From contig CACIUJ010000008.1 of assembly GCA_902589795.1 (NCBI GenBank), positions 1 through 35,824 of the forward strand: 35,824 nt of DNA. The letters are read 5' to 3'. The position numbers and the translations under genes were made by a program. Under the pieces are notes generated by a model. It was not told the origin of the DNA and did no database searches. It saw nothing but the letters and a program-made list of their open reading frames with translations. Numbering within the stretch: position 1 is the first letter of the stretch; every line of letters starts with the position of its first letter. Of this stretch, positions 15,848 to 24,110 are shown piece after piece. Origin of the DNA: an uncultured Pelagibacteraceae bacterium (GTDB lineage: Bacteria > Pseudomonadota > Alphaproteobacteria > Pelagibacterales > Pelagibacteraceae).

Positions 15848-17297
15848 GTACTCTCCCTTCCTCAGCACACTTTCTTAATATTGGGTAAACTTTACCAGGA
15901 TTTAAAAGCGAACTAGCATCTAAAGCTTTTTTTATTTTGATTTGTTGTTGTATATCTCTGTTATTAAACATCTCACACATCAGTTCTCTTTTTTCTACTC
16001 CAACGCCATGTTCACCTGTTAAAACTCCACCAACCTTTACACAATATTTTAATATATCGGCGCCAAATTTTTCTGTTTTTTCCAATGAACTTTTTTCGTT
16101 TGCATCGTACATAATTAAAGGATGTAAATTTCCATCTCCTGCATGAAAAGCGTTTGCAACTGGTAAATTGTATTTTTTAGATAGTCTTGTAATTTCTTTT
16201 AGTACATCAGCAAGCTTTCCTCTTGGTATAGTTCCATCCATACAATAATAATCTGGTGCCATATCACCACACGCAGGGAAAGCGGCCTTCCGACCAGCCC
16301 AAAATTTTAATCTTTGCTTTTCATTTTTACTAATTTTAATACTTGAAGAATTATTTTTTTTTGCAATCTCACTTACTATTTTTATTAAATCATCAACTTC
16401 TGTTTCTGTTCCATCCAGCTCTACAATTAACATTGACTCAGCGTCTCTGGGATAGCCGGCTTTTACAAAATTATCTGTTGCGATTATAAGAGACTTATCC
16501 ATCATTTCCATTCCTGCCGGAATAATACCTTTTGCAATAATTTCGGATACACACTTTCCTCCATCTTCAATTGTAGGAAATCCAATTAAAGCTGCTTTTA
16601 CAGTTTGTGGTTTTCGAAGTAGTTTCACTGTAACTTCGGTAATCACACATAATAAACCTTCGGATCCTGTAATAAGTCCTAGTAAATCATAACCTTCACT
16701 ATCATAAGTTTTGCCACCCAATTTACAAATCGTGCCATCCATGAAAACAACTTCAGCTCCAAGAATATTGTTTGTGGTTGTTCCATACTTCAAAGAATGA
16801 ACTCCCCCGGAATTTTCGGCTACGTTTCCTCCTATTGAACAAGCAATTTGACTAGACGGGTCTGGGGCATAATAAAAACCTTTGTGCTCTACAGCTTTTG
16901 TTATTGATAAATTTGTTACTCCTGGTTGGGCTACCACACATCTATTTTTGTAATCAATATCAATTATTTTATTAAATTTCGTTAAACATAAAAGTATAGA
17001 ATCTTCTAATGGTAAAGATCCACCGGACAACCCAGTGCCGGCTCCTCTTGGAACTACTTTTATTCTTTCTCTATTACAAAATTCCAATACTTTGCTAACT
17101 TGAATAGTATTTTCTGGAAAAACTACAATTAAAGGTTTTTTTTTATAAGCTGACAATGCATCAGTTTCGAATGGTCTTAACTGATCTTCGTGATCTAAAA
17201 TATTTTCTTTCTTAAGAATTTTTTTAAGATTTGCTACAATATCTGACTTTTTTGCCATAAGCTTTCTATCAACTTTTGGCATAGCTAAATTACTCAT
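15801..17297 (-). CDS. glcD: Glycolate oxidase subunit GlcD (FAD-linked)
   Basis: Catalytic flavoprotein that oxidises glycolate, and often D-lactate, to the 2-oxoacid. It has the PP-loop VVPRGAGTGLSGGSLP (81-96), SSQIACSIGGNVAENSGG, KYGTTTNNILGAEVVF, and the C-terminal signatures NAFHAGDGNLHP, GEHGVGVEKRE and LNPGKVYP. At 498 residues the length is as expected. The first ATG is at 17297; later methionines at residues 6 and 14 are alternatives, and no clear ribosome-binding site decides. After the usual LNPGKVYP ending there is an extra basic tail of about 30 residues (LRKCAEEGRVHVHRGK), which is also where glcE overlaps. Confidence 0.95.
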   Translation of the reverse strand: MSNLAMPKVDRKLMAKKSDIVANLKKILKKENILDHEDQLRPFETDALSAYKKKPLIVVFPENTIQVSKVLEFCNRERIKVVPRGAGTGLSGGSLPLEDSILLCLTKFNKIIDIDYKNRCVVAQPGVTNLSITKAVEHKGFYYAPDPSSQIACSIGGNVAENSGGVHSLKYGTTTNNILGAEVVFMDGTICKLGGKTYDSEGYDLLGLITGSEGLLCVITEVTVKLLRKPQTVKAALIGFPTIEDGGKCVSEIIAKGIIPAGMEMMDKSLIIATDNFVKAGYPRDAESMLIVELDGTETEVDDLIKIVSEIAKKNNSSSIKISKNEKQRLKFWAGRKAAFPACGDMAPDYYCMDGTIPRGKLADVLKEITRLSKKYNLPVANAFHAGDGNLHPLIMYDANEKSSLEKTEKFGADILKYCVKVGGVLTGEHGVGVEKRELMCEMFNNRDIQQQIKIKKALDASSLLNPGKVYPILRKCAEEGRVHVHRGKTKFPDIPRF

Positions 17298-17353
17298 GTA
17301 AACATACTATAACCTAAAATGGTAATGGTCAAAAAAGGAAAAAAATGAATTAT

Positions 17354-18517
17354 TTATTTAAGTATTTTGTCTATTTTTTCTATTGCTTTGCTTATATTTT
17401 CTCTCGAGGCTGCAAAGCTAAATCTGACATAATCTGCGGAAAAATTTCCAAATGACGTACCTGGCACTATAGCTACTCCTGCCTCGTGTAAACATCTACT
17501 AGCAAATTCTTCGCCATTCATTCCAGTTCCTATTACATTAGGAAAAGCATAAAATGCTCCACCTGGAATAGTACATTTAACACCTTTTAAACTATTTAAA
17601 CCATCTACTATAAGTTTTCTTCTCAAGAAAAATTTTTCAAGTACATTAATTAATTCATCTTCAGGACCATTTAAAGCCGCAATTCCTCCATATTGAATGG
17701 CTGCATTTACACATGAATGATTGTTTACACAAAACTTAATTACATGTTCTATTAATTGTTCAGGCCATACACTCCAACCCAAACGCCAACCTGTCATGCA
17801 GTAAGTTTTACTCCATCCATCAAGAACAATTAATCTATTATAAAGTTCTGGATAATTAAAAAAAGTAGGCATTTTCTTATTATCAAAAATTAATCTACTG
17901 TAAATTTCGTCACTTAAAATTGTAACTTTAGGAAATTGTTTTAAACCTTTTGCAAGCTCATCAATTTTATTTTTTTCTGTAAAACTACCTGTTGGATTAT
18001 TGGGATTATTTAAAATTAGCAATCTAGTATTATCATTAATTAAAGATAAAATTTTTTCTGGATTAATTGAAAAATCTTTACTTTCAGTTAAATTTAAAGG
18101 AATTGCTTTTGCTCCAGTATAATTAATCATTGATTTATAAATAGGAAAACCTGGATCTGGATATATAATTTCTACACCAGGCTCTCCGAATAAAGCAATT
18201 GCATAGTACATTGTTGGCTTACCTCCCGGCATAATTATAATTCTCTCAGGATCTATGTTTGCTTTATAAAGACTTTTAATTTTTCTACTAACTGCCTCTC
18301 TGCATTCAATTATACCATTGGGCAAAACATATCCATGATGGCCATCCTTTAAGGCTTTAATAGTCGCATTAACTATATGGATTGGAGTTTTAAAATCAGG
18401 TTGACCTAAGCTTAAGTGAATAATTTCTTTTCCTTTTTTTTCTAATTTTTTAGCCTCAGAAAGAACTTTAAATGCTGTTTCTGTACCAAGTCGACTTACA
18501 TTTTTGGCAATTTTCAT
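17354..18517 (-). CDS. Class I/II PLP-dependent aminotransferase
   Basis: A fold-type I transaminase of the aspartate aminotransferase superfamily, 387 residues. The PLP lysine is K237 in DGWSKTYCMTGWRLGW. Other conserved elements are NNPNNPTGS (170-178), SDEIYSRL (202-209) and the carboxylate-binding arginine in DYVRFSFA near the C-terminus. It stands between the FMN-dependent oxidase and glcD, with gaps of 8 and 56 bases. Transamination of glyoxylate (to glycine) or another 2-oxoacid made by its neighbours is plausible. Sequence alone does not separate alanine, aspartate or broad-range donors. Confidence 0.9.
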   Translation of the reverse strand: MKIAKNVSRLGTETAFKVLSEAKKLEKKGKEIIHLSLGQPDFKTPIHIVNATIKALKDGHHGYVLPNGIIECREAVSRKIKSLYKANIDPERIIIMPGGKPTMYYAIALFGEPGVEIIYPDPGFPIYKSMINYTGAKAIPLNLTESKDFSINPEKILSLINDNTRLLILNNPNNPTGSFTEKNKIDELAKGLKQFPKVTILSDEIYSRLIFDNKKMPTFFNYPELYNRLIVLDGWSKTYCMTGWRLGWSVWPEQLIEHVIKFCVNNHSCVNAAIQYGGIAALNGPEDELINVLEKFFLRRKLIVDGLNSLKGVKCTIPGGAFYAFPNVIGTGMNGEEFASRCLHEAGVAIVPGTSFGNFSADYVRFSFAASRENISKAIEKIDKILK

Positions 18518-18525
18518 TAAATAAT

Positions 18526-19677
18526 TTATTTTCTGTAAATTAATTTTGATTGATTGAGCTCTTTAAGATTTTTGCATCCCATTAAAACCATATTTCTATA
18601 AATTTCATCTTGCATATTTTGCAATACTTTTTCCACCCCTTCTTGACCGCCAGCGCTCAAAGCAAATAAAAACATCTTACCAAAACTACATGCTTTTGCC
18701 CCAGCTGCTATTGCTTTTAAAACATGTGTTCCTCTTCTAACTCCCCCGTCTAAAATAATTTCTAATTTATCCCCAACTGCATCAGAAATTTCTTTAACTT
18801 GGTCAAATGGTGATCTAGATCCATCAAGCTGTCTTCCGCCATGGTTTGAAATAATTATTGCGGTACATCCGATATCAATTGCTTTTTTGGCATCTTCAAC
18901 TGACATTACCCCCTTTAGTGCAAAAGGTCCGTTCCATTTTTTTACACAATGCTCAGCATCCTTCCAATTCATTTTTGGATCATATTGTTCATTAATATAT
19001 TCTATGACTGATTTTGAAATATTAGTTCCTTTATCAGTTTTTTTTGCAACATTTGCTAATTCAAATTTTGCATGTGTTAAATAATTAAATACCCACAATG
19101 GATGAGTTGCAAAACTCATTAAACTTTGAAGAGTAAGTTTTGGTGGAGTGGTAAAGCCTGTCCTATGATCTTTTTCTCTATTGCCGGCTACCAATGTATC
19201 TACTGTTAAGCACATTCCATCAAATCCAGAATTTTTACATCTTTCAATTAAATCATCAGTTATAGATTGATCTTTATGAACATATAGTTGAAATAATTTT
19301 GGGCCTTTGGAAATTTTTGATATTTCTTCAATAGTATTATTCGCCATTGTTGACATGCTGTAAAAAGTCCTAAATTTTTCAGCCGCTTTTGCTGAAGCTT
19401 TATCCCCTTCATGGTGGTAAAGCCTTTGCATGGCGGTTGGGGCAAGAAAAACTGGTAAATTTATTTTTTTTCCAAAAATGGTGGTTGATAAATCAGGGTT
19501 GCCTACGCTAGTAAGAACATTGGGCACTAAGTCGCAATCATCAAATGATTTTGTATTCCTTCTTAATGTGATTTCATCATCTGAACCACCATCAATATAA
19601 TGAAAAATTGGAGATGGTAATTTTTTTTTTGCTAATTTTCTAAAATCTTGGAAATTATAACAATCTTTAAGATTCAT
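18526..19677 (-). CDS. FMN-dependent L-2-hydroxyacid oxidase/dehydrogenase (LldD/glycolate oxidase family)
   Basis: Oxidises an L-2-hydroxyacid such as L-lactate, glycolate or mandelate with FMN. Family motifs are present: FHYIDGGSDDEITLRRN (Y27 region), LPVFLAPTAMQRLYH, LYVHKDQ, the catalytic histidine in SNHGGRQLDGSRSPFD, and the FMN phosphate-binding DGGVRRGTHVLKA. Length 383 is typical. The YIDGGSDDE in place of YYxxGAxDE is a normal variant. It leads the minus-strand cluster whose later genes make GlcDEF, so this cell has both FMN- and FAD-type 2-hydroxyacid oxidation encoded side by side. The precise substrate is not predictable here. Confidence 0.92.
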   Translation of the reverse strand: MNLKDCYNFQDFRKLAKKKLPSPIFHYIDGGSDDEITLRRNTKSFDDCDLVPNVLTSVGNPDLSTTIFGKKINLPVFLAPTAMQRLYHHEGDKASAKAAEKFRTFYSMSTMANNTIEEISKISKGPKLFQLYVHKDQSITDDLIERCKNSGFDGMCLTVDTLVAGNREKDHRTGFTTPPKLTLQSLMSFATHPLWVFNYLTHAKFELANVAKKTDKGTNISKSVIEYINEQYDPKMNWKDAEHCVKKWNGPFALKGVMSVEDAKKAIDIGCTAIIISNHGGRQLDGSRSPFDQVKEISDAVGDKLEIILDGGVRRGTHVLKAIAAGAKACSFGKMFLFALSAGGQEGVEKVLQNMQDEIYRNMVLMGCKNLKELNQSKLIYRK

Positions 19678-19704
19678 TGTTTTTTTTAACTAATCTTAAT
19701 CAAA

Positions 19705-20208
19705 TTAAAATTGTTTAAGAAAATTAAACATATAGCTGTTTGCGCCTGGATTTTTTGTACCCAAGCTGGCATTAGAAAGATGGTTGTAAGATAAACCTAG
19801 ATGCGTATTTTCTGACAAACCTAAAGAAATCTGTACTTCACTCTTAAACTCCAAAGGATAACCCAAATCTTTGCCATCTCCATAATTATAATAACCTGGA
19901 GCAAAACTTGGTGTAACAGTCAGAGGTCCAATTTCATATTCTGCTTGCACTCCAGAATAAAGATAAAAAGCATTTTTTTCTGTTAAAAAACCTCCGGTTA
20001 TTGGGGATAATTTTCCTAGAAAACTATCTTTAAATAAATCTTCATTTTGATGTTGTAAACCTAATATTCCTGATTTTTGTTTATCGTCACTAAAATCGAA
20101 CATACCTGTAAAAAAATTAAGTTCAGTTTCTGAAGAATTTTCTTCAGCCAAACTTGCAAAACAAGAGATGAAGAAAGATACTAAAATGCTTAATAAAATT
20201 CTTTTCAT
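19705..20208 (-). CDS. PagL-like outer-membrane protein (lipid A 3-O-deacylase family)
   Basis: A 167-residue protein with a Sec signal peptide (cleavage near ASLAEE, about residue 20) and an amphipathic beta-barrel pattern ending in aromatic FLKQF, as outer-membrane proteins do. The segment LGLSYNHLSNASLGTKNPGANSYMF carries the HxSN motif of the PagL lipid A 3-O-deacylase family, with H143 and S145 in place. The third catalytic residue of PagL, a glutamate a dozen residues on, seems to be N157 here, so activity is doubtful. It is separated from the upstream gene by over 200 bases. Confidence 0.75.
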   Translation of the reverse strand: MKRILLSILVSFFISCFASLAEENSSETELNFFTGMFDFSDDKQKSGILGLQHQNEDLFKDSFLGKLSPITGGFLTEKNAFYLYSGVQAEYEIGPLTVTPSFAPGYYNYGDGKDLGYPLEFKSEVQISLGLSENTHLGLSYNHLSNASLGTKNPGANSYMFNFLKQF

Positions 20209-20284
20209 AGTTGAAACATATAACCTTAAAGCAAAGAAATAAATAGATTTTGTTATTTTAAAAGTAGGATTTTTTGTTTTTATA

Positions 20285-20342
20285 TGCCTAATTAAGAAAT
20301 TTTGAGGGAGATGAAGAGTTTTATGAATCTCTCAACTAGGCA
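20285..20342. other. Stem-loop element in the hspQ/pagL-like gap
   Basis: TGCCTA at 20285-20290 pairs perfectly with TAGGCA at 20337-20342, enclosing a second stem, TTGAG+AGAT (20302-20306, 20309-20312) with ATCTCTCAA (20327-20335), interrupted by a two-G bulge. A small TTAGAC/GTCTAA hairpin follows at 20360-20374. There is no clean U run on either strand, so it is not a textbook terminator; an RNA leader or 3' element is possible. The rest of 20209-20421 shows only AT-rich DNA and an 11-base direct repeat with the 3' end of hspQ. Confidence 0.4.
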
Positions 20343-20421
20343 ATAAATACTTACTATACTTAGACTTTGTCTAACTTTTGAAACAATCTTGTTTAATTTG
20401 AGGCAAAAATCGGCGTACTAC

Positions 20422-20742
20422 TTAATTTGAGGGTCTAAAATAACCAGAGCCTTTTTTTCCTGTAAATATTTCTTCTATTAACGGATGCCTTATTGGCTCA
20501 TCAGAATCATCGTTAACTAAATTTTGCTCAGAAACATAAGCCTCGTAAGTAATATCATTATTTTCAGCTAACAAATGATAAAAAGGTTGGTCTTTTCTTG
20601 GTCTTACATCTTTGGGGATTGATGTATACCACTCTTCAGAATTGTTAAATTCAAAATCAACATCATATATAACACCTCTAAAGTTAAAGTGCTTATGCTT
20701 TACTATATCCCCAATTGAAAATTTAGCTATATCTTTTGCCAT
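20422..20742 (-). CDS. hspQ: Heat shock protein HspQ (YccV-like, hemimethylated-DNA-binding fold)
   Basis: A 106-residue protein with the YccV/HspQ core: AKFSIGDIVKHKHFNFRGVIYDVDFEF, then WYTSIPKDVRPRKDQPFYHLLAEN and TYEAYVSEQNLV with the C-terminal HPLIEEIF. In enterobacteria HspQ modulates Lon protease specificity and binds hemimethylated DNA. I start it at 20742 (MAKDIAKFSIGD). The frame is open 26 codons further, but that would add an odd hydrophobic leader unlike the family. The divergent yciB starts 84 bases away, so the two promoters share this gap. Confidence 0.93.
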   Translation of the reverse strand: MAKDIAKFSIGDIVKHKHFNFRGVIYDVDFEFNNSEEWYTSIPKDVRPRKDQPFYHLLAENNDITYEAYVSEQNLVNDDSDEPIRHPLIEEIFTGKKGSGYFRPSN

Positions 20743-20826
20743 TAGATAAACTAAGAATATGTATATTTTAAAAAAAATCAATAGAAAAAAATACACCTCA
20801 AAACTATCTTGTGTTAACATTTATAT

Positions 20827-21372
20827 ATGAGTAGACCTATAATTAAATTTATAGCTGATTTCGGACCACTGTTGATTTTTTTCACTATATATTTCAAAAA
20901 TAATAATGATTTAAAATTAGCAATTCCTCCATTTATTATTGCGACATTTATTGCCTTGCTTGTAGTTTATGTTTTAGAGAAAAAAATTCCTATAGTTCCC
21001 CTAACCAGTGGAATATTAATTACTTTGTTTGGTGGTCTTACTTTGTACTTTAATAATAATATATTCTTTTATATGAAGCCAACAATAATTAATTTATTAT
21101 TTGCTTGCATATTATTTTTTGGTCAAATTTTTTATAAAAAACCTTTATTAAGATTTCTTTTTCAAAACTCGATTAATTTAAAAGATGAAGGTTGGAAAAA
21201 ATTGAATAGTCGCTGGATTTATTTTTTTATTTTTGTTGCTTTACTTAATGAAATTGTTTGGCGCACACAATCAGAAGTTTTTTGGGTAAATTTTAAAGTG
21301 TGGGGACTTTTACCTATAACTTTTTTATTTACCGTTTCTCAAATACCACTCATAAACAAATATAAATTATAG
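20827..21372 (+). CDS. yciB: Inner-membrane septation protein A (YciB)
   Basis: A 181-residue integral membrane protein of the YciB/IspZ family, involved in envelope and septum integrity. The diagnostic N-terminus is present (IKFIADFGPLLIFFTIYF), followed by five or so helices, KKPLLRFLF and the conserved NEIVWRTQSEVFWVNFKVWG block near the C-terminus. The next gene begins 3 bases after the stop. Confidence 0.95.
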   Translation: MSRPIIKFIADFGPLLIFFTIYFKNNNDLKLAIPPFIIATFIALLVVYVLEKKIPIVPLTSGILITLFGGLTLYFNNNIFFYMKPTIINLLFACILFFGQIFYKKPLLRFLFQNSINLKDEGWKKLNSRWIYFFIFVALLNEIVWRTQSEVFWVNFKVWGLLPITFLFTVSQIPLINKYKL

Positions 21373-21374
21373 CA

Positions 21375-21716
21375 ATGAAACATTTAAAATTAATTGTTAA
21401 TAATCACCCAAAAAAAGTTGATATATTTTTTAATAAAATTGAACTTAAATTAATATTAAATTTATATGCAAAAATGGTATCTAATGGAGAATGGAAAGAT
21501 TATGGATTAAGTTCTGCAAAAAAAGAAGTTAGTTTTAATGTCTATCATAGAGCTTCTGAATACCCAGTTTACAAAATAACAAAAAATTTAAAGCCAAAAA
21601 ATGAAAGTGAAAAATATATAATTAAAGATGGATCTAATAAAATAATTAATAATTCTGAAAATTTAGAAACTGCAATAAAAAAACTATATTGGAAAAAATT
21701 AAAAGTAGTAAATTAA
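21375..21716 (+). CDS. DUF2794-type conserved protein
   Basis: A 113-residue soluble protein that I match to the alphaproteobacterial DUF2794 family from VFFNKIELKLILNLYAKMVSNGEWKDYG-like features: F20-N21 start, YAKMVSNGEWKDYGLSS, then VSFNVYHRASEYPVYKITK. No catalytic residues are known for this family. It is co-transcribed with yciB. It converges on the Bax-inhibitor-family gene, whose stop is immediately adjacent. Confidence 0.85.
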   Translation: MKHLKLIVNNHPKKVDIFFNKIELKLILNLYAKMVSNGEWKDYGLSSAKKEVSFNVYHRASEYPVYKITKNLKPKNESEKYIIKDGSNKIINNSENLETAIKKLYWKKLKVVN

Positions 21717-22472
21717 CTATCTTCTTTGACCAAATAATCTTAACAACATAATAAATAAATTAATGAAATCTAAATAAAGTGTTAAAGCGCCCATCACTGC
21801 TTTTTTGCCCATTACTTCACCTGAATCGCTTACCAGATACATATTTTTAATTTTTTGTGTATCGTAAGCCGTTAGTCCAACAAAAATTAAAACTCCAAGA
21901 ATAGAAATAACAAAGTACATCATTGTTGATTTCATAAATATATTTACTACTGAAGCTATTATAATTCCTATTAATCCCATCATTAAAAAAGAACCAAATT
22001 TTGTTAGGTCTCTTTTAGTCGTGTACCCATAAATACTCATGGCCCCAAAAGTTGCCGAAGTTATAAAAAACACCCTAGCAACACTAACACCTGTATAAAC
22101 TAATAATATCCATGATAATGATAAACCCATAAGAGCAGCAAAAACCCAAAAAACAGTTTGTGCTTTAGAAGCACTCATTTTTTTTATTCCAAAACTCATG
22201 TAAAAAACTATTCCCAGTGGAGCCAGCATTACGATCCATTTGAATCCTGAAAAAAATAATGTATTTCCAAAGTTTGTAAATCCAGTTATCGATCCAGTAG
22301 CATCAGTTACAACTGAAATTTTAAATGAAATTAAAGCTATAATTCCCGTTAGCAAAACTCCAGTTGCCATAAAATTATAAACTTTTAACATGTAAGCTCT
22401 TAAGCCTTCATCTATAACATGTGTTTCCGCAGATGTTGTTTTTGATTGAATATTTTGTCTATTAAATTCCAT
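21717..22472 (-). CDS. Bax inhibitor-1 / YccA-YbhL family membrane protein
   Basis: A 251-residue protein with a short polar N-terminus (to about residue 28), then seven hydrophobic helices. The last ones contain the family-typical GLTAYDTQKIKNMYL and GALTLYLDFINLFIMLLRLFGQRR. Family members are Ca2+-leak or protease-modulating proteins; in bacteria YccA interacts with FtsH. It lies alone on the minus strand, and its promoter shares the 83-base gap 22473-22555 with the divergent aldo/keto reductase gene; a TATATATTG-like sequence there may be its -10 region. Confidence 0.93.
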   Translation of the reverse strand: MEFNRQNIQSKTTSAETHVIDEGLRAYMLKVYNFMATGVLLTGIIALISFKISVVTDATGSITGFTNFGNTLFFSGFKWIVMLAPLGIVFYMSFGIKKMSASKAQTVFWVFAALMGLSLSWILLVYTGVSVARVFFITSATFGAMSIYGYTTKRDLTKFGSFLMMGLIGIIIASVVNIFMKSTMMYFVISILGVLIFVGLTAYDTQKIKNMYLVSDSGEVMGKKAVMGALTLYLDFINLFIMLLRLFGQRR

Positions 22473-22555
22473 TATTCATAGTATATATTGCATTCAAACT
22501 ATTTTTCAAGATGTCAAAAAGATTTAATAAAACTACAAAATATCAAAATTAAATA

Positions 22556-23605
22556 ATGAATTTCAATAAACTTGGAAATACGGACTTAAAAGTAAGCTCA
22601 ATATGCCTAGGAACTATGACCTGGGGGGAGCAAAATAGCCAAAAAGAAGCTTTTCAGCAAATGGATTATGCATTGGAACAAGGAGTAAATTTTTTTGATA
22701 CTGCCGAACTATACGCTGTACCAATGAAGCCTGGAACAAGAGGAAAAACTAATCAATTCATAGGTGATTGGTTTTTGCAGTCAAAAAAAAGAGATAAAAT
22801 AATTTTAGCCGATAAAGTAGTAGGAGCATCTCAAATGTCTTGGATGAGGCTCAATGGTGAAAAAACCTGTTTAAATAAAAAACAAATTAACTTTGCTATC
22901 GATAGAAGCTTAAAAGATTTAAAAACTGATTACATTGATTTATACCAAGTACATTGGCCTGATAGACCTGTGGGTGCCTTTTCTGGAAAATTAGAATACG
23001 AACATAAAAATTCGGATAACACAATTAGTATTGAAGAAACATTAGATGCTTTAAATAATTTGGTAAAAAATGGAAAAGTAAGAAACATAGGAATTTCTAA
23101 TGAAACTGCTTGGGGAGTAAATCAATATTTAAAATTTTCAGAAAAAAAAAAACTTGCAAGAATTGTTTCTATACAGAATGCTTATAATTTTTTAAATAGA
23201 GGTTTTGAGGTAGACTTGTCAGAAATTGCAATAAGAGAAAAAGTTGGTTTACTAGCATATTCGCCTCTTGCTTCTGGCTACTTATCTGGAAAATACAGAA
23301 ATGGAGCCATGCCTAAAAAATCAAGAATGGATTTGTTTTACAATTATTGGCCAAGATATAGAACTATAAACTCTGAAAAGGCTATTGAGGAATATTGGAA
23401 TTTAGCTAAAGAATTTAATTTAAATCTTGCTCAAATGTCAATTAAGTTTTGCGAAATTCAACCATTTGTTACTTCTGTAATAATCGGGGCAACTACAATG
23501 GAGCAGTTGAAAACTAATATAGATAGTGTAAAAACTAATTTAAATAAGGAATTAATTAAAAAAATAGGTGAGATTCAAAAAAGGTACCCAAATCCATGTC
23601 CATAA
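22556..23605 (+). CDS. Aldo/keto reductase (Tas-like)
   Basis: An NADPH-dependent carbonyl reductase of the aldo/keto reductase fold, 349 residues, closest in style to Tas. The catalytic tetrad is present: D48 and Y53 (FFDTAELYAVP), K87 (ADKVVG) and H133 (YQVHWPD). The NADP-binding end has SVIIGATTMEQLKTNI. The physiological substrate is unknown. Its last 10 bases overlap the start of the IalB-like gene, so the two are co-translated. Confidence 0.93.
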   Translation: MNFNKLGNTDLKVSSICLGTMTWGEQNSQKEAFQQMDYALEQGVNFFDTAELYAVPMKPGTRGKTNQFIGDWFLQSKKRDKIILADKVVGASQMSWMRLNGEKTCLNKKQINFAIDRSLKDLKTDYIDLYQVHWPDRPVGAFSGKLEYEHKNSDNTISIEETLDALNNLVKNGKVRNIGISNETAWGVNQYLKFSEKKKLARIVSIQNAYNFLNRGFEVDLSEIAIREKVGLLAYSPLASGYLSGKYRNGAMPKKSRMDLFYNYWPRYRTINSEKAIEEYWNLAKEFNLNLAQMSIKFCEIQPFVTSVIIGATTMEQLKTNIDSVKTNLNKELIKKIGEIQKRYPNPCP

Positions 23606-24102
23606 AAAAAAAAATTTTAATAATTTTGTTTTTATTTACCTGTAATAATTTATATGCAGAAGAAAATTTAAAAAGCGTAGGTAAATTTAAAGATTGGGAA
23701 AGTTTTGTTTTGTTATCAGAAGGTAATAAAATTTGTTTTGCTCAATCGATACCTGTTATTAGAGCTCCAAAAAAACTAAAAAGAGAACCCTCAAGACTAT
23801 TTGTTAGCTTTCGTCCAGCTGAAAATATAAAAAATGAGGTAAGTGTAACCAACGGATATCAATTTAAATTAAAATCACCAATAACAGCAAAATCGGGGAA
23901 AAAAAAATATGATTTATTTTCAAAAGATCGTTTTGCTTGGGTTGTAGATAATGAAGATGAAATAAAATTAATAAGAACAATGAAGAAAGCTTCTAGACTT
24001 ATGATTATAGGAAACACAGAAAAAGGAGATCAAACTACAGATCACTATTCCATGATGGGTTTCACTAAAGCCTATAACGCTGCAAAAAAAAGTTGCAGTT
24101 AA
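23596..24102 (+). CDS. Invasion-associated locus B (IalB)-like periplasmic protein
   Basis: A 168-residue exported protein with a Sec signal (MSIKKKILIILFLFTCNNLYA, cleavage before EEN) followed by the IalB-type domain: FKDWESFVLLSEGNKICFAQS, LFVSFRPAENIKNEVSV, DRFAWVVDNEDEIKLIRTMKKASRLMIIG and a final GFTKAYNAAKKSC. C47 and the C-terminal C167 probably form the usual disulfide. IalB proteins are widespread in free-living Alphaproteobacteria, where the role is unclear and the name misleading. The argG gene follows 8 bases later. Confidence 0.88.
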   Translation: MSIKKKILIILFLFTCNNLYAEENLKSVGKFKDWESFVLLSEGNKICFAQSIPVIRAPKKLKREPSRLFVSFRPAENIKNEVSVTNGYQFKLKSPITAKSGKKKYDLFSKDRFAWVVDNEDEIKLIRTMKKASRLMIIGNTEKGDQTTDHYSMMGFTKAYNAAKKSCS

Positions 24103-24110
24103 AGTAACTA

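Noticed and set aside
20743-20820. Longer HspQ start at 20820 with a hydrophobic leader
   Set aside because: The family begins at MAKDIAKFSIGD; the extra 26 residues look like translated promoter DNA and would place a soluble protein behind a membrane segment.
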